From assembly GCA_035280425.1 (NCBI GenBank), contig DATEFW010000006.1, positions 1-64,000 on the forward strand: a stretch of DNA of 64,000 nucleotides. The letters are read 5' to 3'. Positions 35,219-44,510 of this stretch are shown here, piece by piece. Source of the stretch: QHXW01 sp035280425 (GTDB lineage: Bacteria; Acidobacteriota; Terriglobia; Bryobacterales; Bryobacteraceae). Positions within the stretch are counted from its first letter, which is position 1, and each line of letters starts with the position of its first letter. The notes beneath the pieces are model-generated. The model saw nothing but the letters and a program-made list of their open reading frames with translations, had not been told where the DNA came from and made no database searches. The translations under genes and the position numbers were made by a program.

Positions 35219-35910
35219 TTATTCCCTGCATCGACCTGATGGGCGGCAAAGTCGTGCAGCTTGTGCAGGGGCGTGAGAAGGCGCTCGAAGCCGATCCACC
35301 GCTCGTGCTGCTCGAAAAGTTCAAAGCTTTTCCGGAAATTCAGGTGATCGATCTCGATGCCGCGATGGGCCGGGGCTCGAATGACGCGTTGGTCGAGCTG
35401 GTTGCCTCGCGGGCTGCGGCACGTATCGGCGGCGGAGTGCGGTCGGCCGAACGGGCGCGGGCGCTGGTCAAGCAGGGCGCTCGCAAAGTGATTGTGGGCA
35501 CGGCGGCTTTTCAGGAACGCGGGATTAATCATGCATTCCTGCGGGTGTTGAGCGGCGCGATCGGCAAGGACCGCGTCATTATTGCGCTCGACTCGAAAAA
35601 CGGACGGATCGTCGTGAAAGGCTGGGTGGAGGCGACCGAGCTACGCGCCGAGGAAATCATCAGCGAACTCGAGCCGTATTGTTCGGGCGTGCTGTGCACC
35701 TACGTCGATAAAGAAGGGATGATGCAGGGCACCGATCTGGAATGGTTCCGCAGGCTGCGGGCGGCGACCTTGCTCGAGATTACCGCGGCGGGAGGCATCA
35801 CGACGATCGACGAAATTCGTGCGCTCGAAAATATGAACGTGCACTCCGCGCTCGGCATGGCGATCTATACCGGCCGGCTCAATTTGGACGAGCTGGCGGC
35901 ATTGCGATAG
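35215..35910 (+). CDS. hisA: Phosphoribosyl-formimino-AICAR-phosphate isomerase
   Basis: 231 residues, the TIM-barrel isomerase that opens ProFAR to PRFAR. IIPCIDLMGGKVVQLVQG, RIGGGVRSAERARAL, VLCTYVDKEGMMQGTD and ITAAGGITTIDEI follow the HisA pattern, with the active Asp in CIDLM and another in YVDKEG. The barrel is slightly short against the usual ~245 residues. It is the last his gene; the next gene starts 10 bp later on the same strand, and there is no terminator in between. Confidence 0.93.
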   Translation: MIIPCIDLMGGKVVQLVQGREKALEADPPLVLLEKFKAFPEIQVIDLDAAMGRGSNDALVELVASRAAARIGGGVRSAERARALVKQGARKVIVGTAAFQERGINHAFLRVLSGAIGKDRVIIALDSKNGRIVVKGWVEATELRAEEIISELEPYCSGVLCTYVDKEGMMQGTDLEWFRRLRAATLLEITAAGGITTIDEIRALENMNVHSALGMAIYTGRLNLDELAALR

Positions 35911-35920
35911 ATTAGGCTTC

Positions 35921-36856
35921 GTGCGAACGTTTCTGCTCTTTGTTTTTGCTCTCCTTCCCGCCTTCGCAAACGACGCTCAATTCAACGGCCGCTGGGACAT
36001 CACGGTGCCGCACGAATCGCGCGCACGTGCCTGGTGGCTCGAAATCACGGGCGCGGGCACTCCGGCAATCAAGGGACGCTTCGTCGGTTTTCCCGGCGGA
36101 GATATGAACGCGATCCAGCCGGCGATTCAGAAAGGCGAGCTGCACTTCTCTTTCGATTACACGGAGCACAAGACCGGTAAATCGATGCATCGCGATTACA
36201 CGGCGCGTTTTGTTTCGGGTGACCGCCTGCTCGGGCTGATGCGTTCTTCCGACGGCGAAACGCTTAAGTGGGTTGGCGTCCGCGCTCCGGTGATCACCGA
36301 AAAAGACGACGGCACGTGGCATGACGGAACGCCGATCGAGCTTTTCAACGGAAAGGATCTTTCCGGCTGGCACGGCCTGATTCCGAACCTGCCGCTCGGC
36401 TGGACCGTGAAAGACGGCTCGCTGACCAACACGGCCGGCGCCAACAATCTGGTTTCCGACCAGACGTTCTGGAATTTCAAGCTGCACGTGGAGTTTCGCG
36501 TCGGCGCGCACAGCAACAGCGGCATCGGGCTGCGCGGACGTTATGAGGTGCAGATTCTCGAAGATTACGGCCGGCCGCTCGACCGCCACTCAAACGGCGC
36601 GCTCTACAGCCGCATCATTCCATCGGAGAGCGCCAGCAAACCGGCGGGCGAATGGCAGACCTACGATATCCGGCTGGTGGGCATGCAAGTCACGGTGGTG
36701 CTCAACGACAAGAAGATCATCGATAAAGGAACGATCGAGGGCTTAACCGCCATTGCAGGCAACGCCGATGAAGCCAAGCCCGGCCCGTTTCTGCTCCAGG
36801 GCGATCACGGGCCTGTTGAATTTCGCAAAATTCTCGTGACGCCGCTGGTGAAGTAA
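35921..36856 (+). CDS. Secreted DUF1080 (3-keto-disaccharide hydrolase-like) protein
   Basis: 311 residues, GTG start, signal peptide VRTFLLFVFALLPAFAND. Residues ~20-115 form a separate beta-rich domain. The C-terminal ~180 residues are a DUF1080 lectin-like jelly roll: PIELFNGKDLSGWHGL...TVKDGSLTNTAG...LHVEFRVGAHSNSGIGLRGRYEVQILEDYG. The family includes 3-keto-glycoside hydrolases. It lies 10 bp after hisA and 10 bp before the DHDPS-family gene, so it may be co-transcribed with the his operon although its role is unrelated. Confidence 0.85.
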   Translation: MRTFLLFVFALLPAFANDAQFNGRWDITVPHESRARAWWLEITGAGTPAIKGRFVGFPGGDMNAIQPAIQKGELHFSFDYTEHKTGKSMHRDYTARFVSGDRLLGLMRSSDGETLKWVGVRAPVITEKDDGTWHDGTPIELFNGKDLSGWHGLIPNLPLGWTVKDGSLTNTAGANNLVSDQTFWNFKLHVEFRVGAHSNSGIGLRGRYEVQILEDYGRPLDRHSNGALYSRIIPSESASKPAGEWQTYDIRLVGMQVTVVLNDKKIIDKGTIEGLTAIAGNADEAKPGPFLLQGDHGPVEFRKILVTPLVK

Positions 36857-36866
36857 TCCCCGCATC

Positions 36867-37784
36867 ATGCCGACTGAAAACTCCATCGCAGGCGTTTACG
36901 TCGCCGCGATCACACCGCGACGCGAAGAGGGATGCGAGGCCGACATCGGCGCCATGCTCGAACTGGTGGATTTTCTGTGCTCCGCCGGTGTGGACGGGAT
37001 CGCGCTGCTCGGCTCGACGGGCGAGTTTGTGCATTTCTCCTTTTCGGACCGGAACCGCCTGATCGAAATGGCGGTCAAACGCAGCCGCGTACCGATTCTC
37101 GCAGGCACAAGCCACTCGACGCTGGCCGGCACCATCGAGCTTTCGCAGGCGGCTATGGCGGCGGGCGCCGCCGGTTTGCTGGTCATGCCGCCGTATTTTT
37201 TCCGCTACGGGCAGCAGGAGATTCGGGAGTTTTACCTCCAACTGGCGGCCGCGATGGGCAAGCAGGCGCGCATTTTTCTTTACAACATTCCATTTTTCAC
37301 GAGCGAGATCGAAATCGAGACCGCCATGGAATTGCTTTCGACCGGCCTGTTTGCCGGGATCAAAGATTCAAGCGGCAATTACGAACACGCGGAACGCTTC
37401 TGCGCGCTGGCGCAACAACACCCGTTCACGATGCTTGCCGGCAACGACCGCATCTTCACGGCTGCGCGGCAGGCGGGCGCGCACGGGATCGTTTCCGGTG
37501 TCGCTTGCGCGGCTCCGGAGTTGCTGGTGGCGCTCGACCGCGCCATCAAGAATCAGCAGGCGGAGGAAATATTGCGGCTTGACGCACGCTTGCAGGAATT
37601 TATCGACTGGCATGAGCGTTTCCCGACGCCGGTGGCAATCAAGGCCGCAACGGCGGTGCGCGGTCTAAAAACCGGGCCGTTTTCTACGCCGCTGGATGCT
37701 GCCGGCGACGCCCGACTCGAGGAATTCCGCCAGTGGTTCAAATCGTGGCTGGCCGCTGTACAGAACGAGGCGGCCCATGCGTAA
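36867..37784 (+). CDS. Dihydrodipicolinate synthase family aldolase
   Basis: 305 residues, a class I aldolase TIM barrel. Signatures: GIALLGSTGEFVHFS (pyruvate carboxylate loop), the catalytic Tyr in IFLYNIPFF and the Schiff-base Lys in LFAGIKDSSGNYEH. The family includes DapA, N-acetylneuraminate lyase and keto-deoxy-sugar aldolases. Its position after a sugar-related DUF1080 gene argues for a sugar-acid aldolase rather than lysine synthesis, but this cannot be decided from the sequence. Confidence 0.88.
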   Translation: MPTENSIAGVYVAAITPRREEGCEADIGAMLELVDFLCSAGVDGIALLGSTGEFVHFSFSDRNRLIEMAVKRSRVPILAGTSHSTLAGTIELSQAAMAAGAAGLLVMPPYFFRYGQQEIREFYLQLAAAMGKQARIFLYNIPFFTSEIEIETAMELLSTGLFAGIKDSSGNYEHAERFCALAQQHPFTMLAGNDRIFTAARQAGAHGIVSGVACAAPELLVALDRAIKNQQAEEILRLDARLQEFIDWHERFPTPVAIKAATAVRGLKTGPFSTPLDAAGDARLEEFRQWFKSWLAAVQNEAAHA

Positions 37785-37809
37785 GAAATCGGGCCGCTCG
37801 CTACCGTAA

Positions 37810-37815
37810 TAAAAT
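37810..37815 (+). promoter_or_regulatory. -10-like box before the PLP decarboxylase gene
   Basis: TAAAAT (5 of 6 to TATAAT), with 6 nt to the TTG start at 37822. Transcription would start at or next to the start codon. No -35 is obvious. Confidence 0.35.
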
Positions 37816-37821
37816 AGCCGT

Positions 37822-39198
37822 TTGCCTCCCGAAGAGTTCCGCAAATTTGCGCACCAGGCAGTCGATTGGATGGCCGACTTTCTTGCGCATCCCGAGCGCT
37901 ATCCCGTTTTGCCGCGCATCAAGCCCGGCGCGCTGATCGACTCGCTTCCGCGCTGCGGCCCCGAGCAGGGCGAGCCCATGTCCGCCATTCTCGAGGATTT
38001 CGAGCGTCAGATTGTGCCCGCGTGCACGCACTGGAACCATCCGGGGTTCATGGCTTATTTCGCCGTTTCCGGTTCCGGACCCGGCATTCTCGGCGAAATG
38101 CTCACGGCCGCTTTGAACATGAACGGCATGGTTTGGAAAAGTTCACCGGCCGTGGTTGAGCTGGAACAAGTCACGCTCGACTGGCTGCGGCACTGGATGG
38201 GCCTGCCGGAAAATCTGTTTGGCATCACGTACGATACCGCTTCGACCAGCAGTATGCACGCGATCGCCGCCGCGCGCGAAATGGCTGCGCCCGAAGTGCG
38301 CACCGAAGGCGACGGCGCCGGCCTGGTGCTGTACACTTCCGAGCAGGCGCACTCTTCGATTGAAAAAGGCGCAATTGCCATCGGGATAGGTCAAAAAAAT
38401 GTGCGCAAGATTCCGGTGGATGCGGAATTCCGCATGCGTCCGGACGCGCTCCGGAAGGCGATCGAACAGGACCGGGCAAGCGGCCTGCGCCCGTTCTGCG
38501 TGACGGCGACGGTCGGGACTACATCCACCACCAGCGTCGATCCTGTTGACGCCATCGCCGAAATCGCCGCCCGCTACTCGCTATGGCTTCACGTGGACGC
38601 AGCCTATGCAGGCATTGTGGCGATCGCTCCCGAATTCCAGCACCTTCTCAAAGGCTGCGAGCGCGCCGATTCGCTGGTCACCAATCCGCACAAGTGGCTG
38701 TTCACGCCTGTGGACATCAGCTTGCTGTATACGCGGCATCCGGAAATTCTGCGGCGCGCCTTTTCGCTGGTGCCCGAGTATCTCAAGACCGCCGACGATC
38801 CACGCGCGGTCAACTTCATGGATTACGGCGTGCCGCTGGGCCACCGCTTCCGCGCGCTGAAGCTCTGGTTCGTTTTGCGGTACTACGGCCGCGAGGGCGT
38901 CGCCTGTGTGATCCGCAATCATGTCGCGTGGGCGCACGAATTGGCAAGCGAGGTGGACGCCGACGCCCGCTTCGAGCGCACCGCGCCGACGCCGCTCTCG
39001 GTGGTCTGCTTCCGCAAAAAAGGCAGCGACGACGAAAACCGGGCTCTGCTCGATCGCGTGAACGCTTCCGGCCAGGTGTTTCTTTCGCATACCGTGCTCA
39101 ATGGCAAATTTTCCCTGCGTTTAGCCATCGGCAATATCGGCACCACGCGCGACCACGTCCAGCGCGCCTGGGAACTGGTCAAGGCCAGCCTGCACTAA
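37822..39198 (+). CDS. PLP-dependent group II (aromatic-L-amino-acid-type) decarboxylase
   Basis: 458 residues. Group II decarboxylase features: HWNHPGFMAYFAVSGSGPGILGEMLTAALN, VVELEQVTLDWLRHWMGLP, VTATVGTTSTTSVDPV, HVDAAYAG (Asp binds the PLP nitrogen) and the Schiff-base Lys in NPHKWLF. The length suits AADC, tyrosine or tryptophan decarboxylases. The substrate is unknown. The start is taken at TTG 37822 (PPEEFRKFAHQAVDWMADFL), as no ATG precedes the conserved N-terminus. It follows the aldolase gene by 37 bp with its own -10-like box. Confidence 0.88.
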   Translation: MPPEEFRKFAHQAVDWMADFLAHPERYPVLPRIKPGALIDSLPRCGPEQGEPMSAILEDFERQIVPACTHWNHPGFMAYFAVSGSGPGILGEMLTAALNMNGMVWKSSPAVVELEQVTLDWLRHWMGLPENLFGITYDTASTSSMHAIAAAREMAAPEVRTEGDGAGLVLYTSEQAHSSIEKGAIAIGIGQKNVRKIPVDAEFRMRPDALRKAIEQDRASGLRPFCVTATVGTTSTTSVDPVDAIAEIAARYSLWLHVDAAYAGIVAIAPEFQHLLKGCERADSLVTNPHKWLFTPVDISLLYTRHPEILRRAFSLVPEYLKTADDPRAVNFMDYGVPLGHRFRALKLWFVLRYYGREGVACVIRNHVAWAHELASEVDADARFERTAPTPLSVVCFRKKGSDDENRALLDRVNASGQVFLSHTVLNGKFSLRLAIGNIGTTRDHVQRAWELVKASLH

Positions 39199-39313
39199 GG
39201 CCAATTCGCAGGCGTTCCGGCGGAGCCCCCAGTGTCGATTTCCTGCATCCGCCTCTATGACTTGTCCATCCAATGACGGTAAACTGGTTGAAGTACCCTT
39301 AGAGGCTTCATCC

Positions 39314-40546
39314 TTGATCCGCAGATACCCAGTGCCGTCTATTGCTGTGCTCGTGCCGGCGCTTGTGCTGCTGCTTTCAAATTGCGGCAAGCCGCAGGCG
39401 CAGCAGATGCGCATGCCGCCGGTTCCGGTCACGGTCGCCACGGCGGTTTCGAAATCGGTTCCCATTCAGTTGCGCCCCATCGGCAACGTGGAATCCTACG
39501 CATCGATTCCCGTTAAGGCCCAGGTAGCCGGCGAGCTGGTGCGCATCTACTTCAACGAAGGCCAGGAAGTGAAGAAGGGCGAGCCGCTGTTTGAAATCGA
39601 TCGCCGCCCTTACGAGCAGGCGCTGCACCAGGCGGAGGCCAATTTGAACCGCGATATCGCGCAGGAAAAACAGGCCGAAGCCAACATCGCGCACGATATC
39701 GCGCAGGCCAATAACGCCGACACGCAGGCGGCCCGCTACGCCAATCTCGCCAGCCAGGGCGTGGTGTCGAAAGAGACCAATGACACCATGCGGACCAACG
39801 CGCTTGCGCTCAAGGAAGCCATCCGTGCGGATCAGGCGGCGGTCGAGAGCGCGCGCGCCACGGTGAACGCCGACAAAGCCGCGGTCGAACAGGCCAAGCT
39901 GAATCTCGGATACTGCCTCATTCCATCGCCCATCGACGGCCGCACCGGAAGCCTGCAGGTCAAGGTTGGGACGCTGATCAAAGCGCATGCGGATACCGCG
40001 ATGGTTACCGTCAACCAGATTTATCCGGCGTACGTCACCTTCTCGGTGCCCGAAGATCAGTTGGGCGCGATCCGCAGAGCCATGTCGGCGCGCCCGCTGG
40101 CAGTCGAAGCTTACGTTCCGAATGACGCCGTTCCGGCGCGCGGGCAGCTTTCGTTCATCGACAACACCGTGGACAGCGCCACCGGCGTGATCAAGCTCAA
40201 AGCCACTTTTGCTAACAAGGAACGAAAGCTCTGGCCGGGCCAGTTTGTTAACGTCGTCCTCACACTCGGTGAAGAGGAACATGTGACCGTGGTGCCGACC
40301 GAAGCCGTGCAAACGGGCCAGCAGGGCCAGTACGCGTTTGTCGTCAAACCGGATCACACGGTGGAGATGCGCCCGCTGACCGTGGGCCGCACATTGGAGC
40401 GGGAGGTTGTCATTGCCAAGGGAATCTCGCCCGGCGATACCGTGGTTACGGACGGCCAGCTTCGCCTCGGCCCCGGGTTTCCGGTGGAGATCGTTACGGG
40501 ATCGCCGGGCGCACCCGGCAGCAAAGGCGGAGGAGCTTCTCAGTGA
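39314..40546 (+). CDS. RND efflux periplasmic adaptor (membrane fusion) lipoprotein
   Basis: About 410 residues. The N-terminus RRYPVPSIAVLVPALVLLLSNC has lipobox LSNC. HlyD/AcrA-type domains follow: biotinyl-lipoyl-like VKAQVAGELVRIYFNEGQEVKKGEPLFEID, a long alpha-helical hairpin (~85-190), a beta-barrel and the membrane-proximal domain. It is closest in style to the MdtA/MuxA group. TTG 39314 is preferred because AGAGG (39301-39305) lies 8 nt before it; ATG 39257 in frame has no ribosome binding site. Its stop overlaps the RND pump start (GTGA). Confidence 0.87.
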   Translation: MIRRYPVPSIAVLVPALVLLLSNCGKPQAQQMRMPPVPVTVATAVSKSVPIQLRPIGNVESYASIPVKAQVAGELVRIYFNEGQEVKKGEPLFEIDRRPYEQALHQAEANLNRDIAQEKQAEANIAHDIAQANNADTQAARYANLASQGVVSKETNDTMRTNALALKEAIRADQAAVESARATVNADKAAVEQAKLNLGYCLIPSPIDGRTGSLQVKVGTLIKAHADTAMVTVNQIYPAYVTFSVPEDQLGAIRRAMSARPLAVEAYVPNDAVPARGQLSFIDNTVDSATGVIKLKATFANKERKLWPGQFVNVVLTLGEEEHVTVVPTEAVQTGQQGQYAFVVKPDHTVEMRPLTVGRTLEREVVIAKGISPGDTVVTDGQLRLGPGFPVEIVTGSPGAPGSKGGGASQ

Positions 40547-43500
40547 ACATCTCGGAACTCTTCATCCGGCGGCCCATCGCCACGCTTCTTGTAACCGCCG
40601 CAATTCTGCTGTTCGGCATCGTGGCTTATCGCGTGCTCCCGGTGAGCGATCTGCCGAATATCGACTATCCGACCATCCAGGTATCGGCGGCGCTGCCGGG
40701 CGCGAGTCCCGAGACCATGGCGTCTTCGGTCGCGACGCCGCTCGAGCGCCAGTTCTCGACCATCGCCGGTATCGAGACCATGAATTCGACCAATGGCCTC
40801 GGCTACACCAACATCACGGTGCAGTTTGCGCTCGAGCGGAACATCGATGCCGCCGCGCAGGATATTCAGGCCGCGATTTCAAAGGCCGAGCAGCAATTGC
40901 CGCCCAATATGCCTGCTCCGCCTTCGTATCAGAAGGTCAATCCGGCCGATCAGCCCATCATGTGGGTGGCGGTCAGTTCGCCAACCCTGCCGATTTACCA
41001 GGTGAATGAATACGCCGATACCCTGATGGCCCGCCGCATTTCGATGGTCAGCGGCGTGGCGCAGGTGCAGGTCTACGGATCGAAATACGCGGTGCGCGTG
41101 CAACTCAATCCGGATGCGCTCGCCGCCCGCGGCTTAGGCGTGGATGAAGTGCAGGCCGCTATCCAGCGCGCCAACGTGAACCTGCCCACCGGCACGCTGT
41201 ACGGCCATAAGCAGGCATTCACGGTTCAATCCAACGGGCAGCTTTTTGACGCCGCAGCGTACCGCAAGATGATCGTCACCTATCGCAACGGAAATCCCGT
41301 GCGCCTGGGTGAGCTGGGCCGGGTGCTCGACAGCGTTGAGAATGACAAGAACATCAGCTGGTTCATGGATACCGAATCGGCCGTACTCGGCATCCAGCGC
41401 CAGCCGGGGACTAACACCATCGAGGTCGTCGACGGCATCCGCAAGCTGCTGCCCCAATTCCGCTCGCAGCTTCCGCCGTCGGTCAAAGTTACGATCCTGC
41501 ATGACCGGTCGGAATCCATTCGTGAGTCGATTGCCGACGTGAAATTCACGCTGCTGCTCACCATCTGCCTGGTGGTGATGGTGATCTTCCTGTTCCTGCG
41601 CAACGTCTCGGCGACGGCCATTCCGAGTTTCGCCGTGCCGCTGGCGATCGTGGGAACGTTCGCCGCGATGTACCTGCTGGGCTACACGGTCGACAACCTC
41701 TCGCTCATGGCGCTCACGCTTTCGGTGGGCTTCGTGGTGGACGATGCCATCGTGATGCTCGAAAACATCGTGCGCCACATGGAACTGGGCAAGCCGCCGA
41801 TGATGGCGGCCCTTGTAGGCGCCCGCGAGATCGGCTTCACCATCGTCTCGATGACGCTCTCGCTCGTGGCTGTTTTCATTCCCGTGCTGTTTCTGGGCGG
41901 AATCGTCGGACGCCTGCTGCACGAATTCGCCGTCACCATCAGCATCGCCATTCTCGTCTCGGGATTCGTCTCGCTGACCCTCACGCCCATGCTTTGCAGC
42001 CGTTTCCTGAAGCCGCCAAAAGCCAAGCACGGCGTGTTTTACATGGCCTTTGAGCGGTTTTTCGACGGCATGACGCACCTCTACGACCGCACGCTCAAAG
42101 CCGTGCTGGGCCTGCGCCTGGCGACGGTCACGGTCGCGTTTCTTTTGCTGGTCGCCACCGGTTACCTGTTCGTCATTTTGCCGAAGGGTTTCATCCCCAG
42201 CTACGACGCCGGTTTTCTGTTCGGCCTGACTATGGCTGCCCAGGACATCTCGTTCGATTCGATGAAAGCGCACCAGCAGGAGCTGAACAAAATTCTGCGG
42301 TCCCAGCCGGAAGTGGAGAGCATGATGTCGTTCACCGGCGCGGGCTTCGGGCAGGCCGGGAACACCGGCATTTTCTTCATCTCGCTCAAGCCGCGGTCGG
42401 AGCGCAAGGTATCGGTCGACCAGTTCATCAACCGCATGCGCGGCCAACTGTTCAGCGTTCCGGGCATCATGGCGTTCATGCAGAACCCGCCGCCTATCCA
42501 AATTGGCGGGCAGTTCACCCGAGCCCCCTATCAGCTCACGATTCAAGGCGCAGACACCAAGGAAATCTACCGTTGGGCGCCGCAGATTGAAGCGAACATG
42601 CGCAGCCTGCCCGGTTTGACGGACGTGAATAGCGATCTGCAGCTCGCCAGCCCGCAGGTCTTCGTGGATATCAACCGCGACAAGGCCCAGGCCTTGGGTG
42701 TCTCGCCGCAGCAGGTCCAGGACGCGCTCTATACCGCTTACGGAAACCGGCAGGTATCGCTGATCTACACGCCGTCGAACGAGTACCGCGTCATCACCGA
42801 AGTCGAGCCGCAGTACCAGCGGACGCCAGAGGCGCTTTCGAAGCTGTACGTGCGCTCGGCGAATGGTCCGCTGGTGCCGCTCGATACGGTGGCCAAACTG
42901 AACCGTACCGTAGGGCCGCTCACCATCAATCACTGGGGCCAGTTGCCTGCGGTAACGATTTCCTTCAATCTCGCGCCCGGAGTGGCGCTGGGCGATGCCG
43001 CCAACGCCGTGCAGGATCTGCTCCGTAAAATGCGCCTCCCGGCGAGTTTAACCACCAACTTCCACGGAACGGTCGAAGCTTTCCAGAACTCCTTCCGCGG
43101 CCTCACCATTCTGCTCGTGGTGGCGGTGCTCGTTATTTACATCGTCCTAGGCATTCTGTACGAAAGCCTGATCCATCCCATCACGATTCTTTCCGGACTG
43201 CCATCGGCGATGTTCGGCGCGCTGCTGACGCTGAAAGTGTTCCATCTGGAAATGGATCTCTACGCCTTCGTCGGGCTCATCATGCTGTTCGGCATCGTCA
43301 AGAAGAACGCCATCATGATGATCGACTTCGCGCTCGAGGCCCAGAGAAAAGAAGGCAAGAGCCCGCTAGAGGCGATTTATGAGGGCTGCCTGCTGCGCTT
43401 CCGCCCCATCATGATGACCACCCTCGCCGCGCTGTTCGGTACCCTGCCGATCGCGTTAGGCGTCGGGGCAGGCGCTGAATCGCGCCGTCCGCTGGGTCTC

Positions 43501-43659
43501 GCGGTTGTCGGCGGGCTGCTGGTTTCGCAGTTGCTGACGCTTTACATCACGCCGGTGATTTACCTCTACATGGAATCTTTCCAGAACTGGCTGCGGCCCG
43601 GCCGGCGCGGCAAGGGCATGGAGATCGGTGCGGCCCAGGCGGAGCCGGTGCTGCGGTAG
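40543..43659 (+). CDS. RND efflux transporter, inner-membrane pump (MdtB/MdtC/MuxB type)
   Basis: 1038 residues, full length for an RND pump. It starts NISELFIRRPIATLLVTAAILLFGIVAYRVLPVSDLPNIDYPTIQVSAALPGASPETM. Membrane helix 4 carries the proton-relay Asp pair in LSVGFVVDDAIVMLENI, and GFIPSYDAGFLFG starts the second half. It exports drugs or toxic metabolites with the adaptor upstream. No TolC-type outer-membrane gene is next to it, so that part is encoded elsewhere. GTG start 40543 overlaps the adaptor stop. Confidence 0.95.
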   Translation: MNISELFIRRPIATLLVTAAILLFGIVAYRVLPVSDLPNIDYPTIQVSAALPGASPETMASSVATPLERQFSTIAGIETMNSTNGLGYTNITVQFALERNIDAAAQDIQAAISKAEQQLPPNMPAPPSYQKVNPADQPIMWVAVSSPTLPIYQVNEYADTLMARRISMVSGVAQVQVYGSKYAVRVQLNPDALAARGLGVDEVQAAIQRANVNLPTGTLYGHKQAFTVQSNGQLFDAAAYRKMIVTYRNGNPVRLGELGRVLDSVENDKNISWFMDTESAVLGIQRQPGTNTIEVVDGIRKLLPQFRSQLPPSVKVTILHDRSESIRESIADVKFTLLLTICLVVMVIFLFLRNVSATAIPSFAVPLAIVGTFAAMYLLGYTVDNLSLMALTLSVGFVVDDAIVMLENIVRHMELGKPPMMAALVGAREIGFTIVSMTLSLVAVFIPVLFLGGIVGRLLHEFAVTISIAILVSGFVSLTLTPMLCSRFLKPPKAKHGVFYMAFERFFDGMTHLYDRTLKAVLGLRLATVTVAFLLLVATGYLFVILPKGFIPSYDAGFLFGLTMAAQDISFDSMKAHQQELNKILRSQPEVESMMSFTGAGFGQAGNTGIFFISLKPRSERKVSVDQFINRMRGQLFSVPGIMAFMQNPPPIQIGGQFTRAPYQLTIQGADTKEIYRWAPQIEANMRSLPGLTDVNSDLQLASPQVFVDINRDKAQALGVSPQQVQDALYTAYGNRQVSLIYTPSNEYRVITEVEPQYQRTPEALSKLYVRSANGPLVPLDTVAKLNRTVGPLTINHWGQLPAVTISFNLAPGVALGDAANAVQDLLRKMRLPASLTTNFHGTVEAFQNSFRGLTILLVVAVLVIYIVLGILYESLIHPITILSGLPSAMFGALLTLKVFHLEMDLYAFVGLIMLFGIVKKNAIMMIDFALEAQRKEGKSPLEAIYEGCLLRFRPIMMTTLAALFGTLPIALGVGAGAESRRPLGLAVVGGLLVSQLLTLYITPVIYLYMESFQNWLRPGRRGKGMEIGAAQAEPVLR

Positions 43660-43664
43660 GATGA

Positions 43665-43910
43665 GTGAACATCATGCGACGGGTAACCATCATGATTCCC
43701 GACGACATTCAAGCCGCTCTCAAAGCGTATGTTCAGCATCAACCCGTTACCCCGTCGCTGGCATCAATCGTCTCCGCCGCACTCCGCGAGTATCTGTTGA
43801 ACCGCAATTTTACGGCCCGCACGAACCACCTGCAAATCACCCCGGCCAAGAAGGGCAGCGGAAAGCGGAATATTAGCGTCCGCCACAACCACTATCTCGC
43901 GCGTCCCTGA
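43665..43910 (+). CDS. Small ribbon-helix-helix (CopG-like) protein
   Basis: 81 residues. Residues ~5-45 read MRRVTIMIPDDIQAALKAYVQHQ...SLASIVSAALREYLLNR, the strand-helix-helix pattern of CopG/Arc repressors. The C-terminal tail is basic (PAKKGSGKRNISVRHNHYLARP). GTG 43665 or ATG 43674 can start it; AGGAT lies 8 nt before the GTG. It sits 5 bp after the RND pump and could repress it or act as an antitoxin, but no toxin is adjacent. Its 3' end overlaps the tail of the convergent glycosylase gene by 38 bp. Confidence 0.6.
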   Translation: MNIMRRVTIMIPDDIQAALKAYVQHQPVTPSLASIVSAALREYLLNRNFTARTNHLQITPAKKGSGKRNISVRHNHYLARP

Positions 43911-44475
43911 CAGCCAGCCGCTTTACTTCCTCATACCGGAAACACTCCACCGCGTGATCGTTCACCATTCCCACCGCCTGCATGAACGCGTAGCAGATTG
44001 TCGAGCCCACGAATTTGAATCCGCGCTTTGACAGATCTTTGCTCATAGCATCAGACTCTTTGGTGCGGCTGGGAATCTGCCGCAACGTCCGCCGGCGATT
44101 CTGGATCGGACCACCGCCGACGAATTGCCAGATGTACCGGTCGAAACCGCCGAACTCCTGCTGCACGTCCAAAAACGCGCGCGCATTTTGAATCGCCGCA
44201 GCGATTTTGAGCCGGTTCCGGACTATGCCTGGATCGCGTAGCAACGCGTTCATCTTTCGCCCGTCGTATCGCGCGATTCGGCGCGCATCGAAATTATCGA
44301 ATGCCACCCGGTAGTTCGCGCGTTTGTTGAGAATGGTCGTCCAGCTCAGCCCCGCCTGTGCGCCCTCGAGAATTAAAAACTCGAACAGCAGGCGGTCGTC
44401 GTGCACCGGCACGCCCCATTCGCGGTCGTGATACGCAATACTGGCGTCGCCCTTCGCCCATGAACATCGCTTCAT
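43873..44475 (-). CDS. tag: DNA-3-methyladenine glycosylase I
   Basis: 200 residues. It matches Tag throughout: MKRCSWAKGDASIAYHDREWGVPVHDDRLLFEFLILEGAQAGLSWTTILNKR. The zinc ligands Cys4 and His17 and the C-terminal His and Cys in NDHAVECFRYEE are all present. It removes 3-methyladenine from alkylated DNA. ATG 44475 is chosen by alignment to the family start; the TATACT box (44499-44494) then lies 18 nt upstream. It is divergent from the acyl-CoA synthetase gene with overlapping promoters. Confidence 0.93.
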   Translation of the reverse strand: MKRCSWAKGDASIAYHDREWGVPVHDDRLLFEFLILEGAQAGLSWTTILNKRANYRVAFDNFDARRIARYDGRKMNALLRDPGIVRNRLKIAAAIQNARAFLDVQQEFGGFDRYIWQFVGGGPIQNRRRTLRQIPSRTKESDAMSKDLSKRGFKFVGSTICYAFMQAVGMVNDHAVECFRYEEVKRLAVRDARDSGCGGR

Positions 44476-44493
44476 TCCGTCTCGCACGCCCAT

Positions 44494-44501
44494 AGTATAA
44501 T
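44494..44501. promoter_or_regulatory. Overlapping divergent -10 boxes between tag and the acyl-CoA synthetase gene
   Basis: On the plus strand 44496-44501 is a perfect TATAAT, with 9 nt to ATG 44511. On the minus strand 44499-44494 reads TATACT, with 18 nt to the tag ATG 44475. The two hexamers share four base pairs, so only one polymerase can bind at a time. Confidence 0.5.
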
Positions 44502-44510
44502 TTGCCCGAC

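Noticed and set aside
41134..42933. 599-residue open frame on the minus strand
   Set aside because: Antisense to the RND pump; His/Arg/Asp-rich artefact sequence.
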